64,000 nucleotides of DNA from Enterobacter sp. SA187 (GCF_001888805.2 NZ_CP019113.1:1240001-1304000), one strand, 5' to 3'; shown: positions 43,868 to 53,818, counted from the first letter of the stretch. Notes: a model not told the origin generated them from the letters alone. Made by a program: numbers and translations.

Positions 43868-44062
43868 CGTTCACTATTCCATCAGTTATTGAAAAAACTA
43901 CGGCGGCATTTTTATGCAGGCATAAATATATTTCAAGAGAATAACGTTTTAACTTAAACTAAATATATATATTGGCGGGATAATATTTATCTAATTTATA
44001 ATTAGAGGCGGGTTTTACGGATTATCCGTAGATTTATAAGTAAAGGACTCATTATTTGCTGC
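43868..44062. promoter_or_regulatory. AT-rich upstream region of the chitinase gene
   Basis: 195 bases between the OxyS terminator and the chitinase start, strongly AT-rich (for example 43959-44005), unlike its surroundings. Such composition is typical of H-NS-bound regulatory DNA. I cannot assign a promoter; I see no gene in it. The -strand AT tract AAATATATATATTTAG-like stretch near 43958-43975 is the most obvious feature. Confidence 0.45.
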
Positions 44063-44166
44063 AAAAAAAAGCGGACCCATGGTCCGCTAAATAGTTCACG
44101 TTGGCTTTAGTATTTTCAAAACGAGGCGAGTGGCTTCAAGGGATTTTTGAGATGCCGCCTCGTTTC
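44063..44166 (-). ncRNA. oxyS: OxyS, oxidative-stress small RNA
   Basis: About 104 bases read leftward from 44166. The RNA starts GAAACGAGGCGGC, contains the conserved block ACUAAAGCCAACGUGAAC, and ends with the hairpin GCGGACC / GGTCCGC (44071-44087) and eight T. This matches the layout and conserved blocks of E. coli OxyS (109 bases), and the place divergent to oxyR is the same. Known role: OxyR induces it on peroxide; with Hfq it represses fhlA, rpoS and other mRNAs. The 5' stem sequence differs from E. coli. Confidence 0.9.
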
Positions 44167-44261
44167 TGTTGCTAATTATTGTACAGAGTGCTTGATAGGG
44201 ATAATCGTTCATTGCTATTCTATCTATCGCCATGGACTATCATGGCGTCGGAGGATGAAGA
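44167..44261. promoter_or_regulatory. oxyR-oxyS divergent promoter with OxyR site
   Basis: The stretch around 44202-44245 (ATCGTTCATTGCTATTCTA and ATCTATCGCCATGGACTAT) closely follows the E. coli oxyR/oxyS control region, where the OxyR tetramer contacts four ATAG-like units about ten bases apart. OxyR represses its own gene here and activates oxyS when oxidised. Confidence 0.75.
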
Positions 44262-45179
44262 ATGAATATTCGCGATCTTGAATACCTGGTTGCGTTAGCT
44301 GAACACCGCCACTTTCGCCGCGCGGCAGATGCCTGCCATGTCAGCCAGCCTACGCTGAGCGGCCAGATCCGTAAACTGGAAGATGAGCTTGGCGTCATGC
44401 TTCTGGAGCGCACCAGCCGCAAAGTACTCTTTACCCAGTCCGGTCTGCTGCTGGTGGATCAGGCGCGCACTGTGCTGCGTGAGGTAAAAGTGCTTAAAGA
44501 GATGGCCAGCCAGCAGGGCGAAACCATGTCCGGCCCGCTGCATATCGGCCTGATCCCGACCGTGGGGCCGTATCTGCTGCCGCAGATTATCCCGCTGTTG
44601 CACCAGACCTTCCCGAAACTGGAAATGTATCTGCACGAAGCCCAGACGCATCAGCTGCTGACGCAACTGGACAGCGGTAAGCTTGATTGCGCGATCCTGG
44701 CGCTGGTAAAAGAGAGTGAAGCCTTTATTGAAGTGCCGCTCTTTGACGAGCCGATGATGCTGGCGATCTATGAGGATCACCCGTGGGCGAACCGCGATCG
44801 CGTACCGATGGGCGATCTCGCAGGCGAAAAACTGCTGATGCTGGAAGACGGGCACTGCCTGCGCGATCAGGCGATGGGCTTTTGCTTCGAAGCCGGGGCC
44901 GACGAAGATACGCACTTCCGTGCCACCAGTCTGGAAACGCTGCGTAATATGGTGGCGGCGGGAAGTGGTATTACGTTGCTGCCTGCGCTCTCTGTACCGC
45001 CAGAGCGCAAGCGCGACGGCGTCATCTATCTGCCGTGCATTAAGCCGGAACCGCGTCGTACCATTGGCCTGGTCTACCGCCCTGGCTCACCGCTGCGCAG
45101 CCGCTATGAGCAACTGGCAGAGGCCATCCGTACCACTATGGATGGCCACTTTGACCGCCTGTTAAAACAGGCGGTTTAA
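44262..45179 (+). CDS. oxyR: OxyR, peroxide-sensing LysR-type regulator
   Basis: 305 residues. Helix-turn-helix about 16-37 (H-F-R-R-A-A-D-A-C-H-V-S-Q-P-T-L-S). The two redox cysteines are present: Cys199 in E-D-G-H-C-L-R-D-Q and Cys208 in M-G-F-C-F-E. Hydrogen peroxide joins them in a disulfide and turns on katG, ahpCF, dps and oxyS. GGAGGAT precedes the ATG. Its last 18 bases overlap the end of sthA on the other strand. Confidence 0.98.
   Translation: MNIRDLEYLVALAEHRHFRRAADACHVSQPTLSGQIRKLEDELGVMLLERTSRKVLFTQSGLLLVDQARTVLREVKVLKEMASQQGETMSGPLHIGLIPTVGPYLLPQIIPLLHQTFPKLEMYLHEAQTHQLLTQLDSGKLDCAILALVKESEAFIEVPLFDEPMMLAIYEDHPWANRDRVPMGDLAGEKLLMLEDGHCLRDQAMGFCFEAGADEDTHFRATSLETLRNMVAAGSGITLLPALSVPPERKRDGVIYLPCIKPEPRRTIGLVYRPGSPLRSRYEQLAEAIRTTMDGHFDRLLKQAV
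45154..45175. terminator. Hairpin inside the overlapping ends of oxyR and sthA
   Basis: ACCGCCTGTT AA AACAGGCGGT, a ten-base-pair stem that includes the sthA stop codon and the last codons of both genes. It is the only terminator-like structure between these convergent genes; T-runs are short (TTT on the plus side, none clear on the minus). Confidence 0.65.
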
Positions 45180-46562
45180 GCCGTTCAGCGCCGCTACCCG
45201 ATAGGCTTCCGCCATGGTCGGGTAGTTAAAGGTGGTGTTAACAAAGTACTCAATAGTGTTACCGCCACCTTTCTGCTCCATGATCGCCTGGCCGATGTGA
45301 ATAATTTCGGCGGCGCGTTCGCCAAAGCAGTGGATCCCCAGAATTTCTTTGGTCTCGCGGTGGAACAGAATTTTCAGCGTGCCGACGCTCATGCCGACGA
45401 TCTGCGCGCGCGCCAGGTGTTTAAACTGCGCACGCCCCACTTCGTAAGGCACTTTCATGGCGGTGAGCTGCTGTTCGGTTTTCCCGACCGAGCTGATCTC
45501 CGGAATGGTGTAGATGCCGGTAGGAATGTCTTCCACCAGATGCGCGCTGGCTTCGCCTTTTACCATCGCCTGCGCGGCGATACGGCCCTGATCGTAAGCG
45601 GCAGACGCCAGGCTCGGGTAGCCAATCACATCGCCGACGGCATACACGTGCGGCAGCGCCGTCTGGTACATGCTGTTCACTTTCAGCAGGCCACGTCCAT
45701 CCGCCTGTAAACCGATGTTTTCCAGCGCCAGCGAGTCCACGTTACCGGTGCGGCCGTTCGCGTAGAGCAGGCAATCCGCTTTAAGCTTTTTGCCGGATTT
45801 AAGGTGCATAATCACCCCATCATCCGTGCCTTCGATGCGCTCGTATTCTTCATTGTGGCGAATAACCACGCCGTTATTCCAGAAGTGATAGGAGAGGGCA
45901 TCTGACATCTCCTGATCGAGGAACGCCAGCAGACGATCACGGGTGTTGATCAGATCAACTTTGACCTCCATTCCCCGGAAGATCGACGCGTATTCGCAGC
46001 CGATTACCCCGGCGCCATAGATGATCACATGGCGCGGTTCATGCTGAAGGCTGAGGATCGAGTCGCTGTCGTACACGCGTGGATGCGCAAAATCGACGTC
46101 TGCCGGATGGTACGGGCGCGAGCCGCAGGCAATGACGAATTTTTCGGCGGTCAGCGTTTCCACTGTGCCGTCCGGGCACTCCAGCGCCAGCGTATGATCG
46201 TCGACAAAATGCGCGTTGCCCTGCAGGATCTCGCAATGATTGCGTTCATAGAAGCCCTGACGCATGCGGGTCTGCTGGTTAATCACGCTGTCGGCATGAT
46301 TGAGGATGTCGGCAAAGGAGGAACGAAGAAGGCGGGAATGGTCGCTGTACAGCGGGTTCTGGTTGAATTCAATGATACGGCTGACGGCATGGCGAAGCGC
46401 CTTGGAAGGGATGGTGCCCCAGTGCGTACAGCCGCCGCCCACGTTGTGGTAGCGTTCGATAACCGCGACCCGTGCTCCCTGTTTAACCAGACCCATTGCC
46501 GCGCCTTCGCCGCCTGGGCCGGAGCCTATCACTATTGCATCGTAATCCCAGGAATGTGACAT
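45162..46562 (-). CDS. sthA: SthA, soluble pyridine nucleotide transhydrogenase
   Basis: 466 residues. Flavoprotein of the disulfide reductase family: FAD motif G-S-G-P-G-G-E-G-A near 13-21, then V-G-G-G-C-T-H-W-G-T near 42-51, which has a single Cys where true disulfide reductases have a C-x4-C pair; the NAD(P) motif G-A-G-V-I-G-C-E near 183-190; and the FAD phosphate site Y-A-V-G-D-V near 307. It converts NADPH and NAD+ to NADP+ and NADH. AGGTGAG before the ATG at 46562 decides the start; a GTG four codons earlier lies inside that site. Confidence 0.97.
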   Translation of the reverse strand: MSHSWDYDAIVIGSGPGGEGAAMGLVKQGARVAVIERYHNVGGGCTHWGTIPSKALRHAVSRIIEFNQNPLYSDHSRLLRSSFADILNHADSVINQQTRMRQGFYERNHCEILQGNAHFVDDHTLALECPDGTVETLTAEKFVIACGSRPYHPADVDFAHPRVYDSDSILSLQHEPRHVIIYGAGVIGCEYASIFRGMEVKVDLINTRDRLLAFLDQEMSDALSYHFWNNGVVIRHNEEYERIEGTDDGVIMHLKSGKKLKADCLLYANGRTGNVDSLALENIGLQADGRGLLKVNSMYQTALPHVYAVGDVIGYPSLASAAYDQGRIAAQAMVKGEASAHLVEDIPTGIYTIPEISSVGKTEQQLTAMKVPYEVGRAQFKHLARAQIVGMSVGTLKILFHRETKEILGIHCFGERAAEIIHIGQAIMEQKGGGNTIEYFVNTTFNYPTMAEAYRVAALNGLNRLF

Positions 46563-46761
46563 GGTATTACTCACCTGTTTTTATACACAAAATAAACACA
46601 ATGATAACATTTGCCCCGCTTTAACCCAATTATCGTTGTGCTTTTTTGCGAAGCCAAAGCACAAACTGCCCGTAAACAATCATTCACAAAGCAATGTAAA
46701 CCGATTAGTTTTATTGTCTGGTATAGTGCCATCGGGCCTTTGGAAGGATTCAGACATCGTG

Positions 46762-47397
46762 ATGGGCGTTAGAGCGCAACAAAAAGAACGCACCCGGCGT
46801 TCGCTGGTAGAAGCGGCATTTAGTCAATTAAGCGCTGAGCGTAGTTTTGCCAGCCTCAGCCTGCGCGAAGTGGCGCGCGAGGCGGGTATTGCGCCGACCT
46901 CTTTTTATCGCCATTTCCGCGATGTGGATGAACTCGGCCTGACCATGGTGGATGAAAGCGGGCTGATGCTGCGCCAGCTGATGCGCCAGGCGCGTCAGCG
47001 TATCGCCAAAGGCGGCAGCGTGATCCGCACGTCGGTGTCCACCTTTATGGAATTTATCGGCAATAACCCTAATGCTTTTCGTCTACTGCTGCGGGAACGC
47101 TCCGGCACGTCGGCGGCGTTTCGTGCCGCGGTGGCGCGTGAAATTCAGCACTTTATTGCGGAACTTGCCGATTATCTCGAACTCGAAAACCATATGCCGC
47201 GGGCGTTCACCGAAGCGCAGGCCGAAGCGATGGTCACTATCGTCTTTAACGCAGGCGCTGAAGCATTAGATATTGGCGTGGAACAACGTCGGCAATTAGA
47301 AGAGCGACTGGTTTTACAGCTGCGGATGATTTCCAAAGGCGCGTATTACTGGTATCGCCGTGAACAAGAGAAAATTTCGCAACAACCCGATGAGTGA
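46762..47397 (+). CDS. fabR: FabR, TetR-type repressor of unsaturated fatty acid synthesis
   Basis: 211 residues from the ATG at 46762 (M-G-V-R-A-Q-Q-K-E-R). TetR helix-turn-helix about 28-50 (S-L-R-E-V-A-R-E-A-G-I-A-P-T-S-F-Y-R-H-F). It binds unsaturated acyl-ACP or acyl-CoA and represses fabA and fabB. The open frame extends 67 codons upstream, across the sthA promoter, and is not credible. The C-terminal tail is shorter than in E. coli. yijD follows ten bases later, an operon. Confidence 0.96.
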   Translation: MGVRAQQKERTRRSLVEAAFSQLSAERSFASLSLREVAREAGIAPTSFYRHFRDVDELGLTMVDESGLMLRQLMRQARQRIAKGGSVIRTSVSTFMEFIGNNPNAFRLLLRERSGTSAAFRAAVAREIQHFIAELADYLELENHMPRAFTEAQAEAMVTIVFNAGAEALDIGVEQRRQLEERLVLQLRMISKGAYYWYRREQEKISQQPDE

Positions 47398-47407
47398 AGG
47401 ATGAGTA

Positions 47408-47767
47408 ATGAAACAGACAGTTCAAGATAAAGGTACATTGCTGCTGGCGCTGATCGCTGGCCTGTCCATCAATGGCACCTTTACCGCCATTTTCAGTTCT
47501 GTTGTGCCGTTTTCCATCTTCCCGATTATTGCGCTGGTGCTGACGGTGTACTGTCTGCATCAGCGTTATCAGAACCGTACCATGCCGGTGGGTTTACCCG
47601 GTCTGGCGGCGGCGTGTTTCATCCTTGGCGTGCTGCTTTACAGCGCCGTGGTGCGCGCAGAGTATCCGGCTATCGGCTCTAACTTCGTGCCTGCGGTGCT
47701 CTCCGTGGCGCTGGTATTCTGGATCGGTTATCGCCTGCGTAACCGCAGGCATGAACTGCCGGAATAA
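47408..47767 (+). CDS. yijD: YijD, small inner-membrane protein
   Basis: 119 residues with four hydrophobic helices (about 12-30, 34-48, 62-80, 87-104) and a basic C-terminal tail R-L-R-N-R-R-H-E-L. It matches E. coli YijD over its full length; function is unknown. Co-transcribed with fabR, so a membrane-lipid role is possible but unproven. It is convergent with trmA, with five bases between the stops. Confidence 0.92.
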   Translation: MKQTVQDKGTLLLALIAGLSINGTFTAIFSSVVPFSIFPIIALVLTVYCLHQRYQNRTMPVGLPGLAAACFILGVLLYSAVVRAEYPAIGSNFVPAVLSVALVFWIGYRLRNRRHELPE

Positions 47768-47772
47768 GCCGC

Positions 47773-48873
47773 TTACTTACGGGTCAACAGTACGCCGCAC
47801 TCCATATGGTGCGTGTACGGGAACTGATCGAACAGGGCCAGACGTTCAATATTGTGCGTCTGGCTCAGCGTCTCCAGGTTCCTGCATAAGGTTTCCGGGT
47901 TACAGGAAATGTACAGAATACGCGGGTACGCCTGCACCATCTTCTCGGTTTCGCTGTCCAGCCCGCTACGCGGAGGATCAACGAAAATCGTCTCGCACTG
48001 ATAGCTTTTCAGATCGATCCCCTGCAGCCGGTTAAATTCCCGCACGCCGTTCATCGCCTGGGTAAACTCTTCTGCCGCCATGCGGATAATCTGCACATTA
48101 TCAATGTGGTTAGCGGCAATATTGTATTGTGCTGCCGCCACTGACGGCTTGGCGATTTCCGTCGCCAGTACCCGATCGAAGTTGCGCGCCAGCGCCAGCG
48201 AGAAGTTGCCGTTTCCGCAGTACAGCTCCAGCAAATCCCCCGTCGAATTTTTTGTGGCGTTCAGCGCCCATTCCAGCATCTGAATGTTCATGGCCGCGTT
48301 AGGCTGCGTGAAGCTGTTCTCTACCTGACGATAGATCATCTCTTTGCCGGCGACCGGCAGTCGCTCGTCGATATAATCCTGATCCAGCGCGATTTTGGTT
48401 TTCGTGGCGCGACCAATAATGTGCACGTTCAGGTTCTGCGCCCGCAGCGCATCGCGCAGGGCTTCGGCCTGTTCGCGCCAGGCATCATCCAGCTTCTTAT
48501 GGTACAGCAGCGATACCACGGCCTGATTGCTGAGGGTGGTGAGGTAATCGATCTGGAACAGCTTATGACGCAAAACCGGGGAGTGGCGTACGCCCTCCAT
48601 CATGGCGCGCATCAGCTGGTTAATCAGCTCGCTGGCCGCCGGGAAGCTGTCGACGCGAATACGGTTTTTCGTCTGCTGGTCGAAGATGATGTGATACAGG
48701 TCGTCACCGTCATGCCAGATGCGGAATTCGGCACGCATACGGTAATGGCTGACCGGGGAACGGAACACCTCCGGAACCGGCGCGGCAAAAGGCGTCATCA
48801 TACTTTGCAGTCGGACGACTTTTTCGGCCAGTTGCGCGTCGTACTGTTCTGTTGGGAGGTGTTCTGGGGTCAT
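47773..48873 (-). CDS. trmA: TrmA, tRNA (uracil-5-)-methyltransferase
   Basis: 366 residues. It makes ribothymidine at position 54 of tRNAs with S-adenosylmethionine. The SAM site L-E-L-Y-C-G-N-G-N-F-S near 213-223, D-P-P-R-S-G near 299 and the catalytic Cys in Y-I-S-C-N-P near 324, followed by the general-base Glu in H-H-M-E-C-G near 358. The ATG at 48873 gives the E. coli N-terminus M-T-P-E-H-L-P; the open frame 34 codons upstream is not used. Confidence 0.97.
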   Translation of the reverse strand: MTPEHLPTEQYDAQLAEKVVRLQSMMTPFAAPVPEVFRSPVSHYRMRAEFRIWHDGDDLYHIIFDQQTKNRIRVDSFPAASELINQLMRAMMEGVRHSPVLRHKLFQIDYLTTLSNQAVVSLLYHKKLDDAWREQAEALRDALRAQNLNVHIIGRATKTKIALDQDYIDERLPVAGKEMIYRQVENSFTQPNAAMNIQMLEWALNATKNSTGDLLELYCGNGNFSLALARNFDRVLATEIAKPSVAAAQYNIAANHIDNVQIIRMAAEEFTQAMNGVREFNRLQGIDLKSYQCETIFVDPPRSGLDSETEKMVQAYPRILYISCNPETLCRNLETLSQTHNIERLALFDQFPYTHHMECGVLLTRK

Positions 48874-48996
48874 GGTGCGTCCTGAGTAAGATTGAATTAC
48901 GCGGGGATTGTAGGGATTGTGTGCGTATTGTCCAGCCCTGCGGTTTTCGGATTTCTTAATTAGCAGTCTGGACATCTATATGTAACTAAATGTAGC

Positions 48997-49231
48997 ATCC
49001 GCTTTCCGGTCTCCTGAGTTAAAAGGGAATCCAGTGCAAATCTGGAGCTGACGCGCAGCGGTAAGAAGTTAAGGGTGATAGCGAAAGCAGACACTGCCGT
49101 AAGGTGGGAAGTCATCATCTGTTGTACTTTCGAGCCCGAAGACCTGCCGGTTAACGTCGCATTTGGTTCACATCATCGCGTGCTATCGATGGGGCCTGCG
49201 GCATCCTTCTTATATTGTGGATGCTTTAACA
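48997..49231 (+). promoter_or_regulatory. Cobalamin (AdoCbl) riboswitch, btuB leader
   Basis: The leader contains the conserved cobalamin riboswitch core: GGGAATCCAGTGCAAATCTGG at about 49024-49044 region, CTGACGCGCAGCGGTAA at about 49048-49064, GGTGGGAAGTCATCATC near 49103 and the B12 box AGCCCGAAGACCTGCC at 49133-49148. The last part has GCATCC (49201-49206) pairing with GGATGC (49219-49224) next to the start codon, the switch hairpin that blocks translation when adenosylcobalamin is bound. It follows the E. coli btuB leader closely. The trmA and btuB promoters lie in the remaining 48874-48996. Confidence 0.95.
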
Positions 49232-51100
49232 ATGATTAAAAAAACTTCGCTGCTGACGGCGCTCTCCGTCACGGCATTTTCTGGCTGGGCGCAGGATAGC
49301 AACCCGGACAACGTTGTCGTCACCGCAAATCGTTTTCAGCAGCCCGTTGGCACGGTACTGGCACCTACGGATGTTGTGACCCGTGAAGAGATTGACCGCT
49401 GGCAGGCAAAAACCCTCAATGATGTGATGCGTCGTTTACCGGGCGTGGATATTGCGCAGAACGGCGGGATGAAACAAAACTCCACGCTGTACGTTCGCGG
49501 TACCGAAGGGCGACAGGTGCTGGTGCTGGTGGATGGTATCCCGATGGGGCGACCAGGCATCACCAATAATCCCGATCTCAACCAAATCCCGGTGTCCCTG
49601 GTGCAGCGTATCGAATACATTCGCGGTCCGCGTTCGGCGATTTATGGTTCCGGCGCGATGGGCGGCGTGATTAACGTCATTACCCGAAGCGATGAAGAAC
49701 AGTCGAAAATTACCGCCAGCGTAGGCTCGAAAGGCTATCAGCAGTACGATGGCGCGCTGCGTCAGCGTTTCGGCGATACCCTGGCGACGCTGGCAGGTTC
49801 TTACGAAAGCACCCGTGGCTTTAATGTGCAGCCTGGCTCCAGCTGGGATCACGACAATGACCGCGACGGCTACCACAACAAAACGTTCTGGGGCAGCGTC
49901 GAGCATAAGTTTAACGACAACTTCAATGGCTTCTTCCGTGGCCATAGCTATGCCAATAACGTCGATTACGATCTTGGCAGCCCGCCGTTCATGCCAGCTT
50001 ACAGCGCCGATGAAAATCAGCTTTATAACCAGACCTGGGATACCGGTCTGGAATATCACTCCGGCATTTACTCTTCGCAGCTCATTGCCAGCTATCAGAA
50101 AATCAAAGATTACAACTACAGCAGCATTTATGGCCGTTATCAGGACGGCTCTTCGCTGGACCGTCTGGAGCAGCGTAATCTGCAATGGGGTAATAACCTT
50201 ATCGTCGGCCATGGCTCGGTGAGCGGCGGCGTCGACTGGCAGCAGCAACGCCTGACGTCTTCCGATACCGCAACGTCAGATACCTATAAGCGCGATGATA
50301 CCGGTCTGTATCTTACCGGGCAGCAGCAGTTTGGCGACGTGACGCTGGAAGCCTCTGGTCGTGAAGATCATGATGAGCAATTTGGCTGGCACGGTACCTG
50401 GCAGACCGCCGCAGGCTGGGAGTTTGTTGAGGATTACCGCTTAACCCTTTCCTACGGTACAGGGTTCCTTGCGCCGTCGCTGGGGCAGCAGTTCGGCTCA
50501 ACCCGTTTCGGTATTGATTCCAACCCGAATCTGAAGCCGGAAGAGTCAAAACAGTGGGAGGCGGGGCTTGAAGGTCTGACCGGGCCGCTGGACTGGCGCC
50601 TGTCGGCCTATCGCTACGAAATCAGCAATCTGATCACCTACTATTCCGATCCGGTGACCTTTGCCGGCGCGTACGACAATATTAACTCTGCCACCATTAA
50701 AGGCGTGGAATGGACGGGGAGTTTCGATACCGGCATTTTCAACCATCGCGTGACGCTGCAATATGTCGATCCGCGTAATGATGAAAACGATGAAGTGCTG
50801 GCGCGCCGTTCCCGGCAGCAGGCGAAGTATCAGCTCGACTGGACGATGTTTGACGTAGGTATGGACGTTTCCTGGCAATATTTTGGCAAGCGTTATGACA
50901 ACAATACCTCGGAGTACAATAACGTGCAGCAAAGGCTGCCGAGTTACAGCACCGTGGATGTCACAGCGTCATATCCTGTCACCTCTCATCTTACAGTTCG
51001 TGGTAAAATAGCTAACCTGTTCGATAAAGATTACGAGACAGCTTATGGCTACCAAACTGCAGGACGAGAATACAACTTGTCTGGCAGCTACACCTTCTGA
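49232..51100 (+). CDS. btuB: BtuB, TonB-dependent cobalamin receptor
   Basis: 622 residues (614 in E. coli). Signal peptide 1-20 (ending G-W-A), then the TonB box as D-N-V-V-V-T-A near 26-32, a plug domain to about 150 and a 22-strand beta barrel ending in Tyr-Thr-Phe. It brings vitamin B12 through the outer membrane. The N-terminal 75 and the C-terminal 45 residues match E. coli closely, but most of the barrel and its surface loops differ strongly. The ATG follows the riboswitch hairpin at 49232. The last 56 bases overlap murI in another frame, as in E. coli, which explains the conserved C-terminus. Confidence 0.95.
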   Translation: MIKKTSLLTALSVTAFSGWAQDSNPDNVVVTANRFQQPVGTVLAPTDVVTREEIDRWQAKTLNDVMRRLPGVDIAQNGGMKQNSTLYVRGTEGRQVLVLVDGIPMGRPGITNNPDLNQIPVSLVQRIEYIRGPRSAIYGSGAMGGVINVITRSDEEQSKITASVGSKGYQQYDGALRQRFGDTLATLAGSYESTRGFNVQPGSSWDHDNDRDGYHNKTFWGSVEHKFNDNFNGFFRGHSYANNVDYDLGSPPFMPAYSADENQLYNQTWDTGLEYHSGIYSSQLIASYQKIKDYNYSSIYGRYQDGSSLDRLEQRNLQWGNNLIVGHGSVSGGVDWQQQRLTSSDTATSDTYKRDDTGLYLTGQQQFGDVTLEASGREDHDEQFGWHGTWQTAAGWEFVEDYRLTLSYGTGFLAPSLGQQFGSTRFGIDSNPNLKPEESKQWEAGLEGLTGPLDWRLSAYRYEISNLITYYSDPVTFAGAYDNINSATIKGVEWTGSFDTGIFNHRVTLQYVDPRNDENDEVLARRSRQQAKYQLDWTMFDVGMDVSWQYFGKRYDNNTSEYNNVQQRLPSYSTVDVTASYPVTSHLTVRGKIANLFDKDYETAYGYQTAGREYNLSGSYTF

Positions 51101-51926
51101 CCTCAAACCTACCGTGCTGGTGTTTGACTCCGGCGTCGGTGGGTTATCGGTCTATGATGAGATCCGGCAACTGCTGCCGGATCTGCATTACATTTATGCC
51201 TTCGATAATGTGGCTTTCCCTTACGGGGAAAAAAGCGAAGCCTTTATCGTGGAGCGGGTGCTGAACATTGTCACTGCTGTTCAGGCGCGCTATCCCCTGG
51301 CAATGGCCATCATTGCCTGCAACACCGCCAGCACCGTTTCCCTTCCTGCTCTGCGCGAAAAATTCCAGTTCCCGGTTGTGGGAGTGGTTCCCGCCATCAA
51401 ACCTGCGGCGCGACTGACGGCTAACGGCATCGTCGGCTTACTGGCAACGCGCGGCACGGTAAAGCGTCCTTATACGCATGAACTCATCCAGCGTTTCGCG
51501 AATGAATGCCATATCGAAATGCTGGGTTCATCAGAGCTGGTTGAGCTGGCGGAAGCCAAGCTGCACGGTAAACCTGTTCCGCTTGAAAACCTGAAGCGCA
51601 TTCTGCGCCCGTGGCTGCGGATGCCGGAACCGCCGGATACCGTGGTGTTAGGCTGTACGCATTTCCCCCTGCTGCGCGAGGAGCTGCTACAGGTTTTACC
51701 TGACGGCACCCGGCTGGTGGATTCCGGTGCGGCCATTGCGCGTCGCACGGTATGGCTATTAGAGCATGACGCGCCTGATGCGAAATCGGCGGATGAAAAT
51801 ATCGCGTTCTGTATGGAGGCCACGCCTGAAGCCGTACAATTACTGCCCGTTTTGCAGCGCTATGGCTTCAAAATGCTCGAAAAACTGGCGGTTCAGGACG
51901 TTTTTGAGCAAAAAAGAGACGGTTGA
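51045..51926 (+). CDS. murI: MurI, glutamate racemase
   Basis: 293 residues, about eight longer at the C-terminus than E. coli (V-Q-D-V-F-E-Q-K-R-D-G tail). It makes D-glutamate for peptidoglycan. The two catalytic cysteines are in A-C-N-T-A-S near 93 and G-C-T-H-F-P near 205; F-D-S-G-V-G-G near 27 binds substrate. It starts inside btuB, as in E. coli, and in E. coli needs UDP-MurNAc-L-Ala as activator. Its 3' end runs up to the rRNA operon promoter. Confidence 0.97.
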   Translation: MATKLQDENTTCLAATPSDLKPTVLVFDSGVGGLSVYDEIRQLLPDLHYIYAFDNVAFPYGEKSEAFIVERVLNIVTAVQARYPLAMAIIACNTASTVSLPALREKFQFPVVGVVPAIKPAARLTANGIVGLLATRGTVKRPYTHELIQRFANECHIEMLGSSELVELAEAKLHGKPVPLENLKRILRPWLRMPEPPDTVVLGCTHFPLLREELLQVLPDGTRLVDSGAAIARRTVWLLEHDAPDAKSADENIAFCMEATPEAVQLLPVLQRYGFKMLEKLAVQDVFEQKRDG

Positions 51927-51975
51927 TAAATTTTTTGAATTTAGGGGTTGTCAGCCCGGAATAACTCCCTATAAT
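51925..51975 (+). promoter_or_regulatory. rRNA operon promoter P1 with UP element
   Basis: -35 TTGTCA (51948-51953), 16 bases, -10 TATAAT (51970-51975), then a GC-rich discriminator (GCGCCACC), the standard rRNA P1 design and sensitive to ppGpp/DksA. The AT-rich 51925-51945 is the UP element. FIS sites in E. coli lie 70-150 bases upstream of the start, which here falls inside the murI coding sequence. Confidence 0.9.
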
Positions 51976-52068
51976 GCGCCACCACTGACACGGAACAACG
52001 GCTTACAGGCCACCGGGTCAGAAGGTCTTCTTCCGGGAATGACCGGCAGAGAAAAGCAAAATAATCGC

Positions 52069-52146
52069 TTGACTCTGAATGAGGAAAACGTATTATACGG
52101 GACCTCGCGACACAGCGCCAAAGCGCGTCGCAACTGCTCTTTAACA
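52069..52146 (+). promoter_or_regulatory. rRNA operon promoter P2 and leader boxA
   Basis: -35 TTGACT (52069-52074), 16 bases, -10 TATTAT (52091-52096), the P2 pattern of E. coli rRNA operons. boxA TGCTCTTTAACA (52135-52146) nucleates the Nus antitermination complex. The leader runs to 52278 and includes the RNase III stem that pairs with sequence beyond the 16S end. Confidence 0.9.
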
Positions 52147-52278
52147 ATTTATCAGACAATCTGTGTGGGCACTCAAGGACATGGATTCTTAAACGTCTTC
52201 GGACGCTAAATGAATACCAAGTCTCTGGAGTGAACATACGTAATTCATTACGAAGTTTAATTCACGAGCATCAAACTT

Positions 52279-53818
<1,540 letters not shown>

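Noticed and set aside
46561..46761. 67-residue N-terminal extension of fabR
   Set aside because: It covers the divergent promoter with sthA, and the TetR family start fits 46762.
49436..50248. 270-codon open frame antisense to btuB
   Set aside because: Shadow of btuB without a start signal.
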